A stretch of DNA of 64,000 bases from Symploca sp. SIO2C1 (GCA_010692635.1 JAAHGL010000023.1:1-64000); one strand, 5' to 3'; positions 12,001 to 18,986 are shown, counted from the first letter of the stretch. Translations and numbers: made by a program. Notes: generated by a model from the letters alone, not told the origin.

Positions 12001-12494
12001 GGGAAAACCTGAAGTCGATTAAAGAACAGTTACGAGCGATTCCTAATCGTGGCATTGGCTATGGCATTTTACGTTATCTGAGTACCGACAGTGCAATTCA
12101 CCGCCAACTAATAGCAATGCCACAAGCAGAAGTGAGTTTTAATTACTTGGGTCAATTTAACTACCATCAGTCTCAAGGAAAAAGTTGGCAGTTTGCTTCT
12201 GAATCAATAGGTTTGATGCAAAATCCTCAAGATCTTCGTTCCCATATATTAGATATCGCTGGCATAGTAGTAGAAGGTCAATTAGCAATCAATTGGGTTT
12301 ACAATAATTATCTTCATCAGCATTCTACAATCGAGTCTCTTGCACAAAATTATCTAGAGAATTTACAGACATTGATTACCCACTGCCAATCTCCGAATAC
12401 AGGAGGCTATACCCCTTCAGATTTTTCGGATATCAAGTTAACTCAAGATAAACTTGACCAAATTTTAACAGAAATAGAATTAGCGGACATCTAA
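3..12494 (+). CDS. Multimodular NRPS, 5' end outside window: A(NMT)-T-C-A(PRMT-like MT)-T-C-A(NMT)-T-E
   Basis: The reading frame is open to the left edge, so the protein starts upstream; a GTG at 60 lies inside an A domain and is not the start. Domains by nucleotide: partial A1 (to about 690) with an inserted N-methyltransferase (VGCGMGM near 913), A10 motif near 2030, T near 2180 (LGGHS); C2 (HHIANDG near 2785); A2 about 3750-5080 with a PRMT-like methyltransferase at about 5130-6110, then T near 6460; C3 (HHIASDG near 7065); A3 with N-MT near 9620; T near 10890 (LGGDS, the form seen before epimerases); E domain 11060-12480 (HHLVVDGVSW, NYLGQF). By-eye specificity residues: A1 ...FLGNVV (Leu type), A2 DASTIAAVC (Tyr type), A3 DLFNNALTY (Ala type). 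Predicted order is N-Me-Leu, Tyr with side-chain methylation, N-Me-D-Ala. The next gene starts 5 bp downstream. Domain calls are secure; substrates are inferred. Confidence 0.95.
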   Translation: MSAENLRDWLVSQKITISFVPTPILEHLSSLEWPSQTALRMVLTGGDKLHQYPSNSLPFCVVNNYGPTENTVVTTSGLVCSEKLDQISPHIGKPISNTQVYILDANLQPVPIGVPGELYISGDGLATGYYNRPQLTAAKFIAHPFEHSQGTKLYKTGDLARYLADGNIEFLGRIDNQVKIRGFRIETGEIEAVLNQNAIVKETVVVAREDNPGEKHLVAYLVIEPETATSSNPELSDTQVYSWQEIFNQQIYSRLSEVSDPLFNSIGYLSNYNNQPIPEKQMRVWAKDIVTQVLANKPDCVWEVGCGMGMLLFQIAPQTQAYYGTDISDVSLEYIQRQIAQQADKYAHVTLAQKAAEDMAEIDDNSFDVVLLSSIVQYFPSVEYLLQVIAHSIRVVKPGGMIFLADIRSLPLIRLFHTSVQLYKATPSLSVQELQQSIDRQIQQETELLVSPELFVALKDLYPEISHVQIRLQRGSEHNELNKYRYSVVLHIEAQPASVIEAPVENGVGMSIEEIEAYLQEKQPESICFSSLANARVATDVSAVELLSQVKSKLNVQQLRQQLEEQPSNGIEPEQLHQLSASLGYSLELCWSAKGGQGCMDAVFVRGSLAAEGIVLTPLTQQSVVGVNWHGYTNNPLASVSAKQLIPHLREYLEQQLPEYMVPSQYVMLPQLPLTPNGKIDRKALPAPDLASSLSTEFVAPETPTQKALAEIWAEVLSITQVGIHDNFFELGGHSLLATQVVSRIRQTLSVELPLQSLFEKPEIASLADELESYLAQTQGIETAAITPREQEGNPPPLSFAQQRLWFIEKAGLSGNAYNMPLTLHLVGELDEVALQQSLNQIIARHQTLRTTFGSLNDTAVQIIASVLELEVAKKDLSGLAPSQQKAQLQQLLQKENERLFNLEVEPPIRGVLFQLGATEHILLVTLHHIANDGWSLTVFTKELSAHYTAALHNQPSPLSELPIQYADFAVWQRDYLQGQTLKTQLDYWKQKLKELPQLQLPTDHPRPAVQSFKGAGLPINLPASLSSQLTQLTQQQGVTLFMTLLAAFKVLLYRYTAQEQIVVGSPIANRNRTEIEGLIGFFVNSLVMYTDLGGQPNFIEVLNRVKQTALEAYSHQDVPFEKLVEELQPERSLSQNPLFQVAFAVQQSELANPSFSLPNLEVAWYQGAGAELTARMDLELHLWPVGNQIQGFCTYNRDLFEAETISRMLSHYQNLLWALVENPEQPISLVPVMSEPEQQQLLVAWNNTKTDYPADQCIHELFEAQVKKTPEAIALVFEEQKLTYSQLNSQANQLAHYLQKLGVKPEVLVGIFVDRSVKMLVGLLGILKAGGAYVPLDPSYPSHRLAYMLEDGAVSILLTQKSLLESLPNHQAQVVCLDTDWQQITSHSPENPVSEVQSKNLAYVIYTSGSTGKPKGVLITHQGIPNLVQAQINQFDVQPQSRVLQFASFSFDASVSEIFIALTSGSTLVLATAASLMPGQDLWNTLAYQKITHVTLPPSALAVLPQSDLPNLSHLIVAGEACPTQLAKQWSVGRSFLNAYGPTESTVCATVAQVDESLEKLSIGRPIANTQIYILDPHLQPVPMGVAGEIHIGSVGLARGYHNQPQLTAEKFIPHPFSDSPEARLYKTGDLARYLSDENIEFLGRIDNQVKIRGFRIEQGEIESVLRTHPQVQQVVVIEQEDTPVNKRLVAYIVSEQALSENTQLQREIEIWPSIAEYYVYDELLYYAMTNDHRRNQSYQVAINQLVKDQVVVEIGTGKDAILARFCAEAGAKKVYAIERDKETSQLAAACVEKLGLSQQIQIIHGDATTTELPEQADVCVSEIVGAIGGCEGAAVIINNSRRFLKSDGAMIPARSVTQIAAVTLPDELLEEPRFTKVSGYYTQKIFEQVGYPFDLRVCIKGFTQENLLSERGVFEDLDFTKYVSPEFTHQIELKIEKSGRLDGFLVWLNLHTIEGECIDILEHEHCWLPVYFPVFEPGININAGDIIEAVCSRRLCENNLNPDYAIQGRIITKKGEYIDFEHISYHWKQLFKQTPFYQRLFADNPQEQQLAYPVPNQQIVPDTENTTKQLILQLREYLEQRLPEYMLPNRYAMLPQLPLTPNGKVDRKALPATDLASSLSTEFVAPETPTQKALAAIWAEVLGIQQVGIHDNFFELGGHSLLATQVVSRLRQALSVELPLQSLFEKPDIASLTQDVELYLTQIQGIETVSIKPREQDGNPPPLSFAQQRLWFVEKTGLSGNAYNMPLTLHLVGELNEVALQQSLNQIITRHETLRTRFSSINDTPVQVIRPPFELLLTSLDLSGLTPSQQKTQLQQLLQKENGQPFNLEVDPPIRTILLKLGATEHILQVTLHHIASDGWSLTVFARELSAHYTAALHNQPSPLPELPIQYADFAVWQRNYLQGQTLQTQLGYWKEKLQELPQLQLPTDHPRPAVETFNGAGLPINLPASLTSRIKQLTQQRGVTLFMTLLAAFKVLLYRYTAQEQIAVGVPIANRNRSEIEGLIGFFVNSLVMYTDLSGQPSFIEVLNRVRQTALEAYSHQDLPFEKLVEELQPERSLSQNPLFQVMFALQQAEVVKPSFSLPNLEVGWYQGTGAEMTVRMDLELHLWPAGEQIQGFCTYNRDLFEAETIQRMLSHYQNLLAAVVENPSQPISLLTLMSEPEQKQLLVAWNNTKTDYPTDKCIHQLFETQVQKTPDVIAVVFEEQQLTYSQLNSKANQLAHHLQQLGVEPEVLVGICVERSVEMVIGLLAILKAGGAYVPLDPSYPPSRLAQILEDAQLHFLLTDSDSQSQLPTTTTPIILLDQDFGVTVAHTQTNPISSVQPNNLAYVLYTSGSTGRPKGVAIEHSSPVSLLSWAKDVFSLEQLAGVLASTSICFDLSVFELFVPLSWGGKVILAENALHLPTLTAAEQVTLINTVPSAARELIRSNGIPAGVATVNLAGEPLDQQLVEQLYQQQTIKAVYNLYGPSEDTTYSTFALMEKGASKSPGIGRPVANTQVYILDSHLQPVPVGVPGELHIAGNGLARSYLNRQELTTEKFISHPFSEQANARMYKTGDLARYRWDGNIEFLGRIDHQVKIRGYRIETGEIEAVLNSYPTVKETVVVATEDNPGNKRLVAYIVAETETTITNDPELLETQVNSWQEIFNQQISLEPSSQHSEVTDPLFNIAGWHSSYDNAPIPEAQMRVWAKDIVTQVLANKPDSVWEVGCGTGMLLFQIAPQIQAYYGTDISEVSLEYIQRQIAQQPEEYAHVTLAQLAAEDMAEIADNSFDVVLLSSIVQYFPSVEYLLQVISNSIRVVKPGGMIVLGDIRSLPLMRAFHTSVQLHKATPSLSVQQLRQSIDRQIQQETELLVSPELFVALKDLYPEIIHVQIRLQRGAELNELNKYRYTVLLHIEAEPASVIVAPVKNGVGMSTENIEAYLRQQQPESICFSSLGNSRVATDVGAVELVSQPDSKLNVQQLRQKLEEDSVNVIEPEQLHQLSTSLGYSLELCWSHKREECFDAVFVRSELAAKAIVLTPLTQQSVVGGNWHRYGNNPLASLTAKQLIPQWREYLEQRLPEYMMPSRYVMLPQLPLTPNGKVDRKALPAPDLASSLSTEFVAPKTPTQEALAEVWAEVLDIKQVGIHDNFFELGGDSIISIQVVARAQKAGVKITVQQVLQCQTIAKLAAVADTTTKVCAQQGLVTGEVPITPIQHWFFKQKLSQSHHFNQSFLLKLSPHLQPELLSTAVAKLLTHHDALRMRFVVKNHSWQQINQELEDATIFEVVDLSAVSLPQQTTVLEEAIAKQQQSLNLAKGPLMRVVLFQLGSYTEARLLLIIHHLVVDGVSWRILFEDLFEAYQQLEQGKEIQLPPKTTSFQDWSMRLLEYGQSKDPQQELDYWLHQSGSNITSLPVDYTDGKTKNTVGNTNSVSVKLSVEQTTALLQEVPSAYNTQINDVLLTALVQCLTEWIGESSILINLEGHGREQLFVDVDLSRTIGWFTSLFPVILQQSANNDLGENLKSIKEQLRAIPNRGIGYGILRYLSTDSAIHRQLIAMPQAEVSFNYLGQFNYHQSQGKSWQFASESIGLMQNPQDLRSHILDIAGIVVEGQLAINWVYNNYLHQHSTIESLAQNYLENLQTLITHCQSPNTGGYTPSDFSDIKLTQDKLDQILTEIELADI

Positions 12495-12499
12495 ATCCA

Positions 12500-15079
12500 A
12501 TGAACACCAAAAAAATTGAAGCAATTTATCCTCTTTCTCCATCACAACAAGGAATTCTCATTGAAACTCTTGCCTCCCCAGGATCAGGAATACATATTGA
12601 GCGGATAGTTTTAAACCTACAAGGGAATTTAGATCAACTCGCTTGGGAAAGAGCTTGGCAATTTGTCATCGAGCGACACTCAATCTTGAGAACAGGCTTT
12701 GTCTGGAAGAACCAAGATCAGCCCGCTCAGTTTGTGCTGCAGACAGTGCAAATACCACTGGAAAAACAAGACTGGCGAGAACTTTCACCCCTCAATCAAC
12801 AAGAGAAATTAGCCGACTATATCGAGACAAAAGGTCAAGGAGGGTTTAATCTTACTCAAGTGCCAATTATTGATTTAGCACTTTTTCAAGTTGGTGAGGA
12901 TAGTTATCAGTTCGTCTGGATGTTTCATCACATTCTCTTAGATGGATGGTCTTTAGGAATAATTTTGCCGGAAGTGCTCAACTGTTACCAACAATTGAGT
13001 AGGGGTCAAGACTGCTCGCTGAAACCAACTCATCCTTATCGGAACTATATTGCTTGGTTACAACAGCAGGATTTAGCAGAAGCTCAAACTTTTTGGCAAA
13101 CCAGACTAGAGGGATTTACTCAGCCAACTTCACTGGGAAAGAGTGTTTCAGCAGATAATTGTTCTGCACCAGAACACCCCTATGGTCAAGAAACTGCTTG
13201 CTTGTCAGCCTCGGCTACTGCAAAACTACAATCTCTGGTCAAGCAAAATCGTCTGACTTTCAATATTCTTTTACAAGGAGTGTGGGCTTTGCTATTGAGT
13301 CGCTATAGCGACCAATTAGATGTAGTTTTTGGTACTTCCGTTTCTGGTCGCCCATCTGAAATTTCCGGTATCGAATCAATGGCTGGAATGTTCATTAACA
13401 CTGTGCCAATACGCTGCCAAATAGTTCCTGATGCCTCAATTTGGTACTGGCTGCAAGAGATACAACAGCAACAATTACAACAAAAATCCTATGAATACTG
13501 TTCCCAAGGGCAAATTCACGACTGGAGTGAATTATCAACTTCTTTGCCTATGTATGAAAGCATTTTGGTTGTGGAAAACTATCCAGTTAAGGGATTGGTA
13601 GAACAATCAAACTACCTCAACATCAATGTCAATCGATCATTTGCTGTAGGAGCAAAAACCAACTATCCCCTTACCATCCTTGCTCTCCCAGGTTCACAGC
13701 TAGAATTGGTAGTTGTTTATCACCAACATCGATTTGAGCATTCCAGTATTGTTCAAATTCTTAAGCATTTTCTGAATCTGTTGGCAAGGATTGCTGAGCA
13801 ACCGGAACAAGACCTTGTTTGGCTAAAAAATATAATTCCTGAAGCTCAAATTCCAGAAGTAAAATCAGAACCAAAGTTGGAGCAAAGGCAGTCAACAACA
13901 AGTTTGGTTATTCCTCGCGATCCCGTAGAAACTAAATTGGCTAAAATTTGGTCGTCAATTTTCGACCTGAAATTAGTAGGAATTAAAGACAATTTCTTTG
14001 AGCTTGGAGGCCATTCCCTGTTAGCTCTTCGTTTAATGGCTGAGATTGAGCAAGTTTTCGGCAAAACCTTTCCCTTAGGGATTTTATTCCAAGGTCAAAC
14101 CATTGAAAAATTGGCAGCGATTATCCGCGAGGAAACAGATTCTGTTTCTTGGTCTTCTCTTGTGCCTATTCAAACTGGAGATAAAAAACTACCTTTCTTC
14201 TGCGTTCCTGGAGCTGGGGGTAATGTCATCTACTTTTCTCATTTAGCACGCTATCTAGATCGAGACCAACCGTTCTATGGTCTACAGGCAGTGGGTTTAG
14301 ATGGGGTATCAGAACCCTACAAACGCATTGAGGATATGGCTGCCCACTACATTCAAGAAATACAATCCATTCAGCCTCAGGGTCCTTATCTTTTGGGGGG
14401 TCATTCTTTCGGTTCTCAGGTCGCTTTTGAAATGGCTCAACAGTTACAAAAAAAGGGACAGAAAGTCGCTCTATTAGCTATTCTAGATACTAATGCACCT
14501 TTTCCTGAAAAGGTGCATGAAAATCCGTATGAGAGCTTAAACGATGCGGCATTATCAACTATAATGCTCAGTAACATAGGTACCATTTTTGGGAGGGATC
14601 TAATGTTCGGGAAAGATCTAGAAACATACTACGAAGAACTTGAAAAATTAACTCCCAATGAGCAATTCAACTACCTCTACGAGCAATATAAAGAAGTAGA
14701 TATTTTTCCTTCCGGATTGGGAGGAGAACAACTTCGTGCTAGTCTCGAAGTTATGAAGGTGAGTCAACAGACTTCTTATTTTCCACAGGAAATTTACCCT
14801 ACTAAAATTACCCTATTTCGCAGTGAAATTCAGAACAAGAATATGAGCTTAAAAATGCAGCGTTTTATAAGTAAATTTACTACAGATACAGATTACTTTG
14901 AATCTCTTCCTGAAAATACGAATGCTCCTGATTTTGGATGGGGTCGATTTTCTGCTGGACCTGTAGAGATTTATCAGGTTCCAGGCAACCACCTTTCAAT
15001 GGTAGCTGAACCTCACGTTCAGATTTTAGCTCAAAAACTGATGACCTGCATTAAACAAGCACAAGCGAAGAATGTGTGA
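12500..15079 (+). CDS. Terminal NRPS protein, C-T-TE with no adenylation domain
   Basis: This 859-residue protein starts 5 bp after the preceding NRPS and is surely co-translated with it. The N-terminal condensation domain opens with YPLSPSQQG, the style of D-L condensation domains that follow an epimerase, which matches the upstream E domain; its active site is HHILLDG. A carrier domain (DNFFELGGHSLL) follows, then a type I thioesterase with an intact triad: Ser636 in GGHSFG, Asp663 in LAILDTN and His831 in PGNHLSM. The TE should release the peptide by hydrolysis or cyclisation. There is no A domain between C and T, so the carrier must be loaded in trans, or the C-T unit is a non-extending step. 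No candidate stand-alone amino-acid A domain is visible next to it. Confidence 0.93.
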   Translation: MNTKKIEAIYPLSPSQQGILIETLASPGSGIHIERIVLNLQGNLDQLAWERAWQFVIERHSILRTGFVWKNQDQPAQFVLQTVQIPLEKQDWRELSPLNQQEKLADYIETKGQGGFNLTQVPIIDLALFQVGEDSYQFVWMFHHILLDGWSLGIILPEVLNCYQQLSRGQDCSLKPTHPYRNYIAWLQQQDLAEAQTFWQTRLEGFTQPTSLGKSVSADNCSAPEHPYGQETACLSASATAKLQSLVKQNRLTFNILLQGVWALLLSRYSDQLDVVFGTSVSGRPSEISGIESMAGMFINTVPIRCQIVPDASIWYWLQEIQQQQLQQKSYEYCSQGQIHDWSELSTSLPMYESILVVENYPVKGLVEQSNYLNINVNRSFAVGAKTNYPLTILALPGSQLELVVVYHQHRFEHSSIVQILKHFLNLLARIAEQPEQDLVWLKNIIPEAQIPEVKSEPKLEQRQSTTSLVIPRDPVETKLAKIWSSIFDLKLVGIKDNFFELGGHSLLALRLMAEIEQVFGKTFPLGILFQGQTIEKLAAIIREETDSVSWSSLVPIQTGDKKLPFFCVPGAGGNVIYFSHLARYLDRDQPFYGLQAVGLDGVSEPYKRIEDMAAHYIQEIQSIQPQGPYLLGGHSFGSQVAFEMAQQLQKKGQKVALLAILDTNAPFPEKVHENPYESLNDAALSTIMLSNIGTIFGRDLMFGKDLETYYEELEKLTPNEQFNYLYEQYKEVDIFPSGLGGEQLRASLEVMKVSQQTSYFPQEIYPTKITLFRSEIQNKNMSLKMQRFISKFTTDTDYFESLPENTNAPDFGWGRFSAGPVEIYQVPGNHLSMVAEPHVQILAQKLMTCIKQAQAKNV

Positions 15080-15101
15080 AGGTTTAGGTGTGAGATATTA
15101 G

Positions 15102-15239
15102 TGTGATCATTGGGACTATTTTAAGGACAAACGCTCAGTTGAGGCAAAGGATATGATTGAGCTTCTAGCTGAAGAAATTGGGAAGATGAGGCTAAAAGGC
15201 AATCCTCAATGTTATGATTGCCGTGAAATTAAAGTATGA
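15102..15239 (+). pseudogene. Possible gene remnant, 45-codon open stretch
   Basis: Between the NRPS and gpmI lies a frame, open after a TAG, that reads like coding sequence (CDHWDYFKDKRSVEAKDM..., ending NPQCYDCREIKV). It has no start codon before the internal ATG at about 15153 and no ribosome-binding site. It may be the 3' end of a truncated gene or a very short gene. I do not recognise the family. Confidence 0.25.
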
Positions 15240-15254
15240 GCGAAGAGGGATACT

Positions 15255-16853
15255 ATGATGCAAGCACCTGTATCTCCTGTGGTGCTAGTCATCTTGGATG
15301 GCTGGGGCTACCGCGAAGCAATTGATGGAAATGCCATCGCCGCAGCCAATACACCAGTAATGGATAGCTTATGGGCTGCCTACCCAAGTACAATTATTCG
15401 AACTTCTGGCAAGGATGTGGGGCTGCCAGCCGGTCAAATGGGTAACTCCGAAGTGGGTCACCTGAATCTTGGTGCTGGGCGCGTGGTTCCCCAAGAACTA
15501 GTTCGTATCTCTGATGCTGTCGAAGATGGCACGATTCAAGAGAATGCAGCACTTCTGCAAGTATGTCGGGACATCCAAAGTCACGGCGGTAAGCTACATT
15601 TAGTAGGCTTGTGTTCGGAAGGGGGAGTACATTCTCACCTGAATCATCTCCTCGGATTACTGGAGCTTGCTAAGTTACAAGGAATATCCGATGTATGTGT
15701 TCACGCCATTACTGATGGTCGTGATACTAAGCCCACTGATGGTATTCATGGGATTCAAAAAATTCAGGATCACATGGACAAAATCGGCGTAGGACGGATT
15801 GTTACCATTAGTGGTCGCTACTATGCCATGGATCGAGACCGACGCTGGGATCGCATCCACCGGGCTTATGAGGTTATGACTGAGGATGGTTCCGGACAGG
15901 GTTTATCCGCAGTTGAGGTATTAAAGGCTTCCTATGAAGAAGAGATTACCGATGAGTTTATTCTACCCACCAGGATTGCTCCGGGTGCTGTAGAGTCAGC
16001 AGATGGGGTCATTTTTTATAACTTCCGTCCTGATCGAGCGCGGCAGCTAACTCAAGCCTTTGTTGATCCCCAATTTGATGGTTTTGAGCGGGAGCAAATT
16101 CAGCCCCTGGCTTTTCTTACCTTTACCCAATACGACCCAAGCTTGCCAGTATCGGTGGCATTTGAACCTCAGAACTTAAATAATATTCTGGGGGAAGTGA
16201 TTGCACAAAACAGCTTGAAGCAATTTCGTACTGCCGAAACTGAGAAATATGCCCACGTTACCTACTTTTTTAACGGGGGTCTAGAACTACCCTGCGAAGG
16301 TGAGGACAGGGAACTGGTGTCAAGTCCGATGGTCCCTACCTACGACCAAACACCAGCTATGTCAGCTACCCAAGTCACAGATGTTGCGATCGCAGCAATT
16401 GAAAAGGGCATTTACTCTCTGGTCGTAATTAACTATGCCAACCCTGATATGGTAGGGCATACTGGCAATTTTGAAGCCGCTGTAGCAGCAATAGAGGTGG
16501 TAGACCGATGCTTAGGAAGATTGATCCCATCAATCAATAAAGCTGGTGGCACCGCTCTGATTACTGCTGATCATGGTAATGCAGAGTATATGTGGGATGA
16601 AGGAGGAAATCCTTGGACCGCTCACACAACCAACCCAGTACCTTTTATTCTGGTAGAAGGGGAAAAATTGAAAATCCCTGGGCATGGTACAGAAGTTATA
16701 CTGCGCAACGATGGTTGTTTGGCGGATATTGCGCCTACAATTCTAGAAATTTTACAATTATCCCAGCCGGAAGAGATGACCGGACATTCGATGATTAAAC
16801 CTGTGGAGTTTGATGTCCGAGCTAATCGGACGCCAGTGCGAGTTTCTCTATAA
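15255..16853 (+). CDS. gpmI: 2,3-bisphosphoglycerate-independent phosphoglycerate mutase
   Basis: The 532-residue protein interconverts 3- and 2-phosphoglycerate in glycolysis, in the cytosol, using two Mn ions and a phosphoserine intermediate. It opens with VVLVILDGWGYRE, carries MGNSEVGHLNLGAGR around the catalytic serine, DGRDTKP, NFRPDRARQ, and the C-terminal metal ligands in NPDMVGHTG and ITADHGNAEYM. Length is normal for the family. Two adjacent Met codons make the exact start ambiguous by one residue; a GAGGG-like site precedes them. secG follows 32 bp downstream on the same strand. This is a housekeeping gene and marks the right border of the first NRPS locus. Confidence 0.97.
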   Translation: MMQAPVSPVVLVILDGWGYREAIDGNAIAAANTPVMDSLWAAYPSTIIRTSGKDVGLPAGQMGNSEVGHLNLGAGRVVPQELVRISDAVEDGTIQENAALLQVCRDIQSHGGKLHLVGLCSEGGVHSHLNHLLGLLELAKLQGISDVCVHAITDGRDTKPTDGIHGIQKIQDHMDKIGVGRIVTISGRYYAMDRDRRWDRIHRAYEVMTEDGSGQGLSAVEVLKASYEEEITDEFILPTRIAPGAVESADGVIFYNFRPDRARQLTQAFVDPQFDGFEREQIQPLAFLTFTQYDPSLPVSVAFEPQNLNNILGEVIAQNSLKQFRTAETEKYAHVTYFFNGGLELPCEGEDRELVSSPMVPTYDQTPAMSATQVTDVAIAAIEKGIYSLVVINYANPDMVGHTGNFEAAVAAIEVVDRCLGRLIPSINKAGGTALITADHGNAEYMWDEGGNPWTAHTTNPVPFILVEGEKLKIPGHGTEVILRNDGCLADIAPTILEILQLSQPEEMTGHSMIKPVEFDVRANRTPVRVSL

Positions 16854-16885
16854 CGACTGCTGTTAACTGTATTTCAATCTGTATT

Positions 16886-17116
16886 ATGACAATTTATCAA
16901 CTCTTACAAATTATTTGGGCAGTGTCTGCCATCGGTTTAATTGTGTTGGTATTGCTCCATAGTCCTAAAGGAGATGGAATTGGTGGTATTGGTGGTCAAG
17001 CTCAATTGTTTACTAGTGCTAAGAGTGCAGAGACAGCTCTTAACCGAGTTACCTGGACTTTGGCAATTATCTTTATTGGTATGACGATTGTGTTGAGTGC
17101 GGGTTGGGTGAAATAG
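16886..17116 (+). CDS. secG: Preprotein translocase subunit SecG
   Basis: This 76-residue membrane protein is a small accessory subunit of the SecYEG channel. There are two hydrophobic helices (about residues 4-24 and 52-74) joined by a Gly-rich loop containing HSPKGDGIGGIGGQ, the SecG signature. Placement directly after gpmI suggests shared transcription; this pairing is, to my knowledge, common in cyanobacteria. Its end lies 50 bp before the preferred start of the next gene. Confidence 0.93.
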   Translation: MTIYQLLQIIWAVSAIGLIVLVLLHSPKGDGIGGIGGQAQLFTSAKSAETALNRVTWTLAIIFIGMTIVLSAGWVK

Positions 17117-17166
17117 TAACCTTACTGTCTCCTGATCTCGCTAGTCAGTCAAAACTTGCAAATGAG

Positions 17167-18078
17167 ATGCTCAGAAACTTAATGCATCTTTGGGGACGTA
17201 AAAGTCGTCCCTTGATACTTTTTGTAGCGTTTGCTATCAGTCTGCTAGTCGTTTTGACTCAGTTAGAGCAAGTGGATGCCCAAACTACTTGCTTTACCTC
17301 TGTCAAACCCAACTCTCTCCTCTTGTCAAAAGACAACTATGGAAGGATTATCTCTACATCCAACAACTTCCTAGTAGCAGAAGCAGACTCATCACAGCTT
17401 GTCCTACCAAATCCTCAGACTCATCCACTACCAAGGACATTGGAGCAATGGGAAAATCCTACTGGTGCTGATGATTACTTTTCTGAGATCAAGCCAACTC
17501 CCGCAGGATATTTGGTATGGTCTGAATTTCCGGTTAAAGTGTATGTGGAAAGACCAACGGAACCACCAGAAGCTTCTGCTAGTGCCAAGCGTTTCCAATA
17601 CTGGTTTGATGATGTCTTAAAAGCTGTCGAGGATTGGAGCATCCATCTACCATTGAACTTAGTCACCCAAGCAGAAGATGCAGATATCTCAATTTTGCGC
17701 TCCAGTCCTCCTCTAAAACCTGTTCTCAACAGAGAAACTGGCAGATTTGATTTGCCTCGTGCTCGCTCTGCTGAAGCTAGTTATGAGTTTTACTTGCGCG
17801 AAGCAGTAGATGCACCCTACCCTATTTTGTCCCATAAGTTTACTATCTTACTTAGTCCTGACCACATAGTCGAGCAAACCACTGCTACGGCTCGCCATGA
17901 ACTCGGTCATGCTTTAGGTATATGGGGGCACAGTCCTTTAGAAACTGATGCCCTCTACTTCTCCAAAGTCCGTAATCCCCCTCCACTTTCTCCCAGGGAC
18001 ATCAATACGCTTAAACAGATTTATCAGCAGCCAACCCGTTTGGGATGGCCTTTGGTTTTCAATGAGGAGAGGAACTAG
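17167..18078 (+). CDS. Exported matrixin-like zinc metalloprotease
   Basis: I prefer the ATG at 17167 because the product then begins with a basic stretch and one hydrophobic signal helix (RPLILFVAFAISLLVVL) ending near VDAQ; an upstream GTG at 17104 would overlap secG. About 303 residues. The zinc site HELGHALGIWGH (first His about residue 244) is the HExxHxxGxxH motif of matrixins and other metzincins. A downstream Met-turn is not obvious. The protein is probably secreted or periplasmic; the substrate is unknown. Related proteins are usually annotated as peptidases in cyanobacteria. It follows secG in the same direction and may be read through from it. Confidence 0.75.
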   Translation: MLRNLMHLWGRKSRPLILFVAFAISLLVVLTQLEQVDAQTTCFTSVKPNSLLLSKDNYGRIISTSNNFLVAEADSSQLVLPNPQTHPLPRTLEQWENPTGADDYFSEIKPTPAGYLVWSEFPVKVYVERPTEPPEASASAKRFQYWFDDVLKAVEDWSIHLPLNLVTQAEDADISILRSSPPLKPVLNRETGRFDLPRARSAEASYEFYLREAVDAPYPILSHKFTILLSPDHIVEQTTATARHELGHALGIWGHSPLETDALYFSKVRNPPPLSPRDINTLKQIYQQPTRLGWPLVFNEERN

Positions 18079-18308
18079 GATTGAGAATTGCTAATTGTTA
18101 ATGGCTAATGGCTAATTGTTATATGACTCGGAATTTGAGAGCATCCCATTTTTGCAGAAATACTCTCATACCAAGCTGCACTTCATTCTATAACAGACTT
18201 CTCTCCCCCTAGTCCATCAGCTCCCCGAGCTTCCGCAGCTCCGGTTTACGATTTGCTCCCATTGGGATGCTCCTGGGAATGTCTCCCCCTGCTTCTTAAA
18301 CCCTTTGA
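18079..18308. other. Intergenic spacer with short repeats
   Basis: The spacer between converging genes has GCTAATTGTTAATG-type short repeats at its start and a hairpin-like CCCATTGGGATG segment near 18264. No coding potential was seen. Confidence 0.4.
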
Positions 18309-18986
18309 TCACACTTGTAGCTGAGTGATAGCGATGTCGCCTGAGAAACAAATATCGACATCAGTTCCAGGAGTGCGATGGCGTTTGGCATAATCTCCTT
18401 GGTAGTAGTATTTGTCTCCCTCGATTCGGTAATTGATTGGCAGAGGTTCTCTACTAGGTTTACAAAAAACTAATTTTGGCTCAGGAGTACCAGGTTCTAA
18501 ATGGGGCAAATTAACATTCCATAAAGTTCCAGGAGGTAGAGGTAGGGAGAGTAATTTCTCCAACACTATAACTGTCCATTGGGTAGCAAGCTCCCAATCA
18601 ATAACTAGGGGTTTTTTAATGTAGTGGGAAATAGCAATTGCTGGAATGCCCTGGATTACTGCCTCCCTTGCAGCAGCTACAGTACCTGAAATGTAGGAGT
18701 CAACCCCCAGATTCCCTCCAGCATTGATGCCAGAAATCAGATATTTGATATTTTGATTTATATGTGATATTGCAATTCGGGTACAGTCAGCTGGAGTACT
18801 AGCAACAGCATACTCCTTATCTGAGCGACGCTGGAGGTGAATTGGTCTATTGGTATTGACTTGATGACCACAACCGGATTGATGCTCTTTGGGAGCAACA
18901 ATTATGCCCTCGCCATTGACTGCTCGCTGAAGGGCTCGGATACCAGGGGCATCAATTCCATCGTCGTTAGTAAGGATTATGGTCAT
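18309..18986 (-). CDS. surE: 5'/3'-nucleotidase SurE
   Basis: The 225-residue metal-dependent phosphatase acts on nucleoside monophosphates and is linked to stationary-phase survival. The N terminus MTIILTNDDGIDAPG carries the paired Asp ligands of the SurE family. NTNRPIHL, STPADCTRIAI, SGINAGGNLG and SGTVAAAREA are the remaining family blocks. Length is normal. It is convergent with the matrixin-like gene and separated from nblA by a spacer containing a MITE-like repeat. Confidence 0.96.
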   Translation of the reverse strand: MTIILTNDDGIDAPGIRALQRAVNGEGIIVAPKEHQSGCGHQVNTNRPIHLQRRSDKEYAVASTPADCTRIAISHINQNIKYLISGINAGGNLGVDSYISGTVAAAREAVIQGIPAIAISHYIKKPLVIDWELATQWTVIVLEKLLSLPLPPGTLWNVNLPHLEPGTPEPKLVFCKPSREPLPINYRIEGDKYYYQGDYAKRHRTPGTDVDICFSGDIAITQLQV

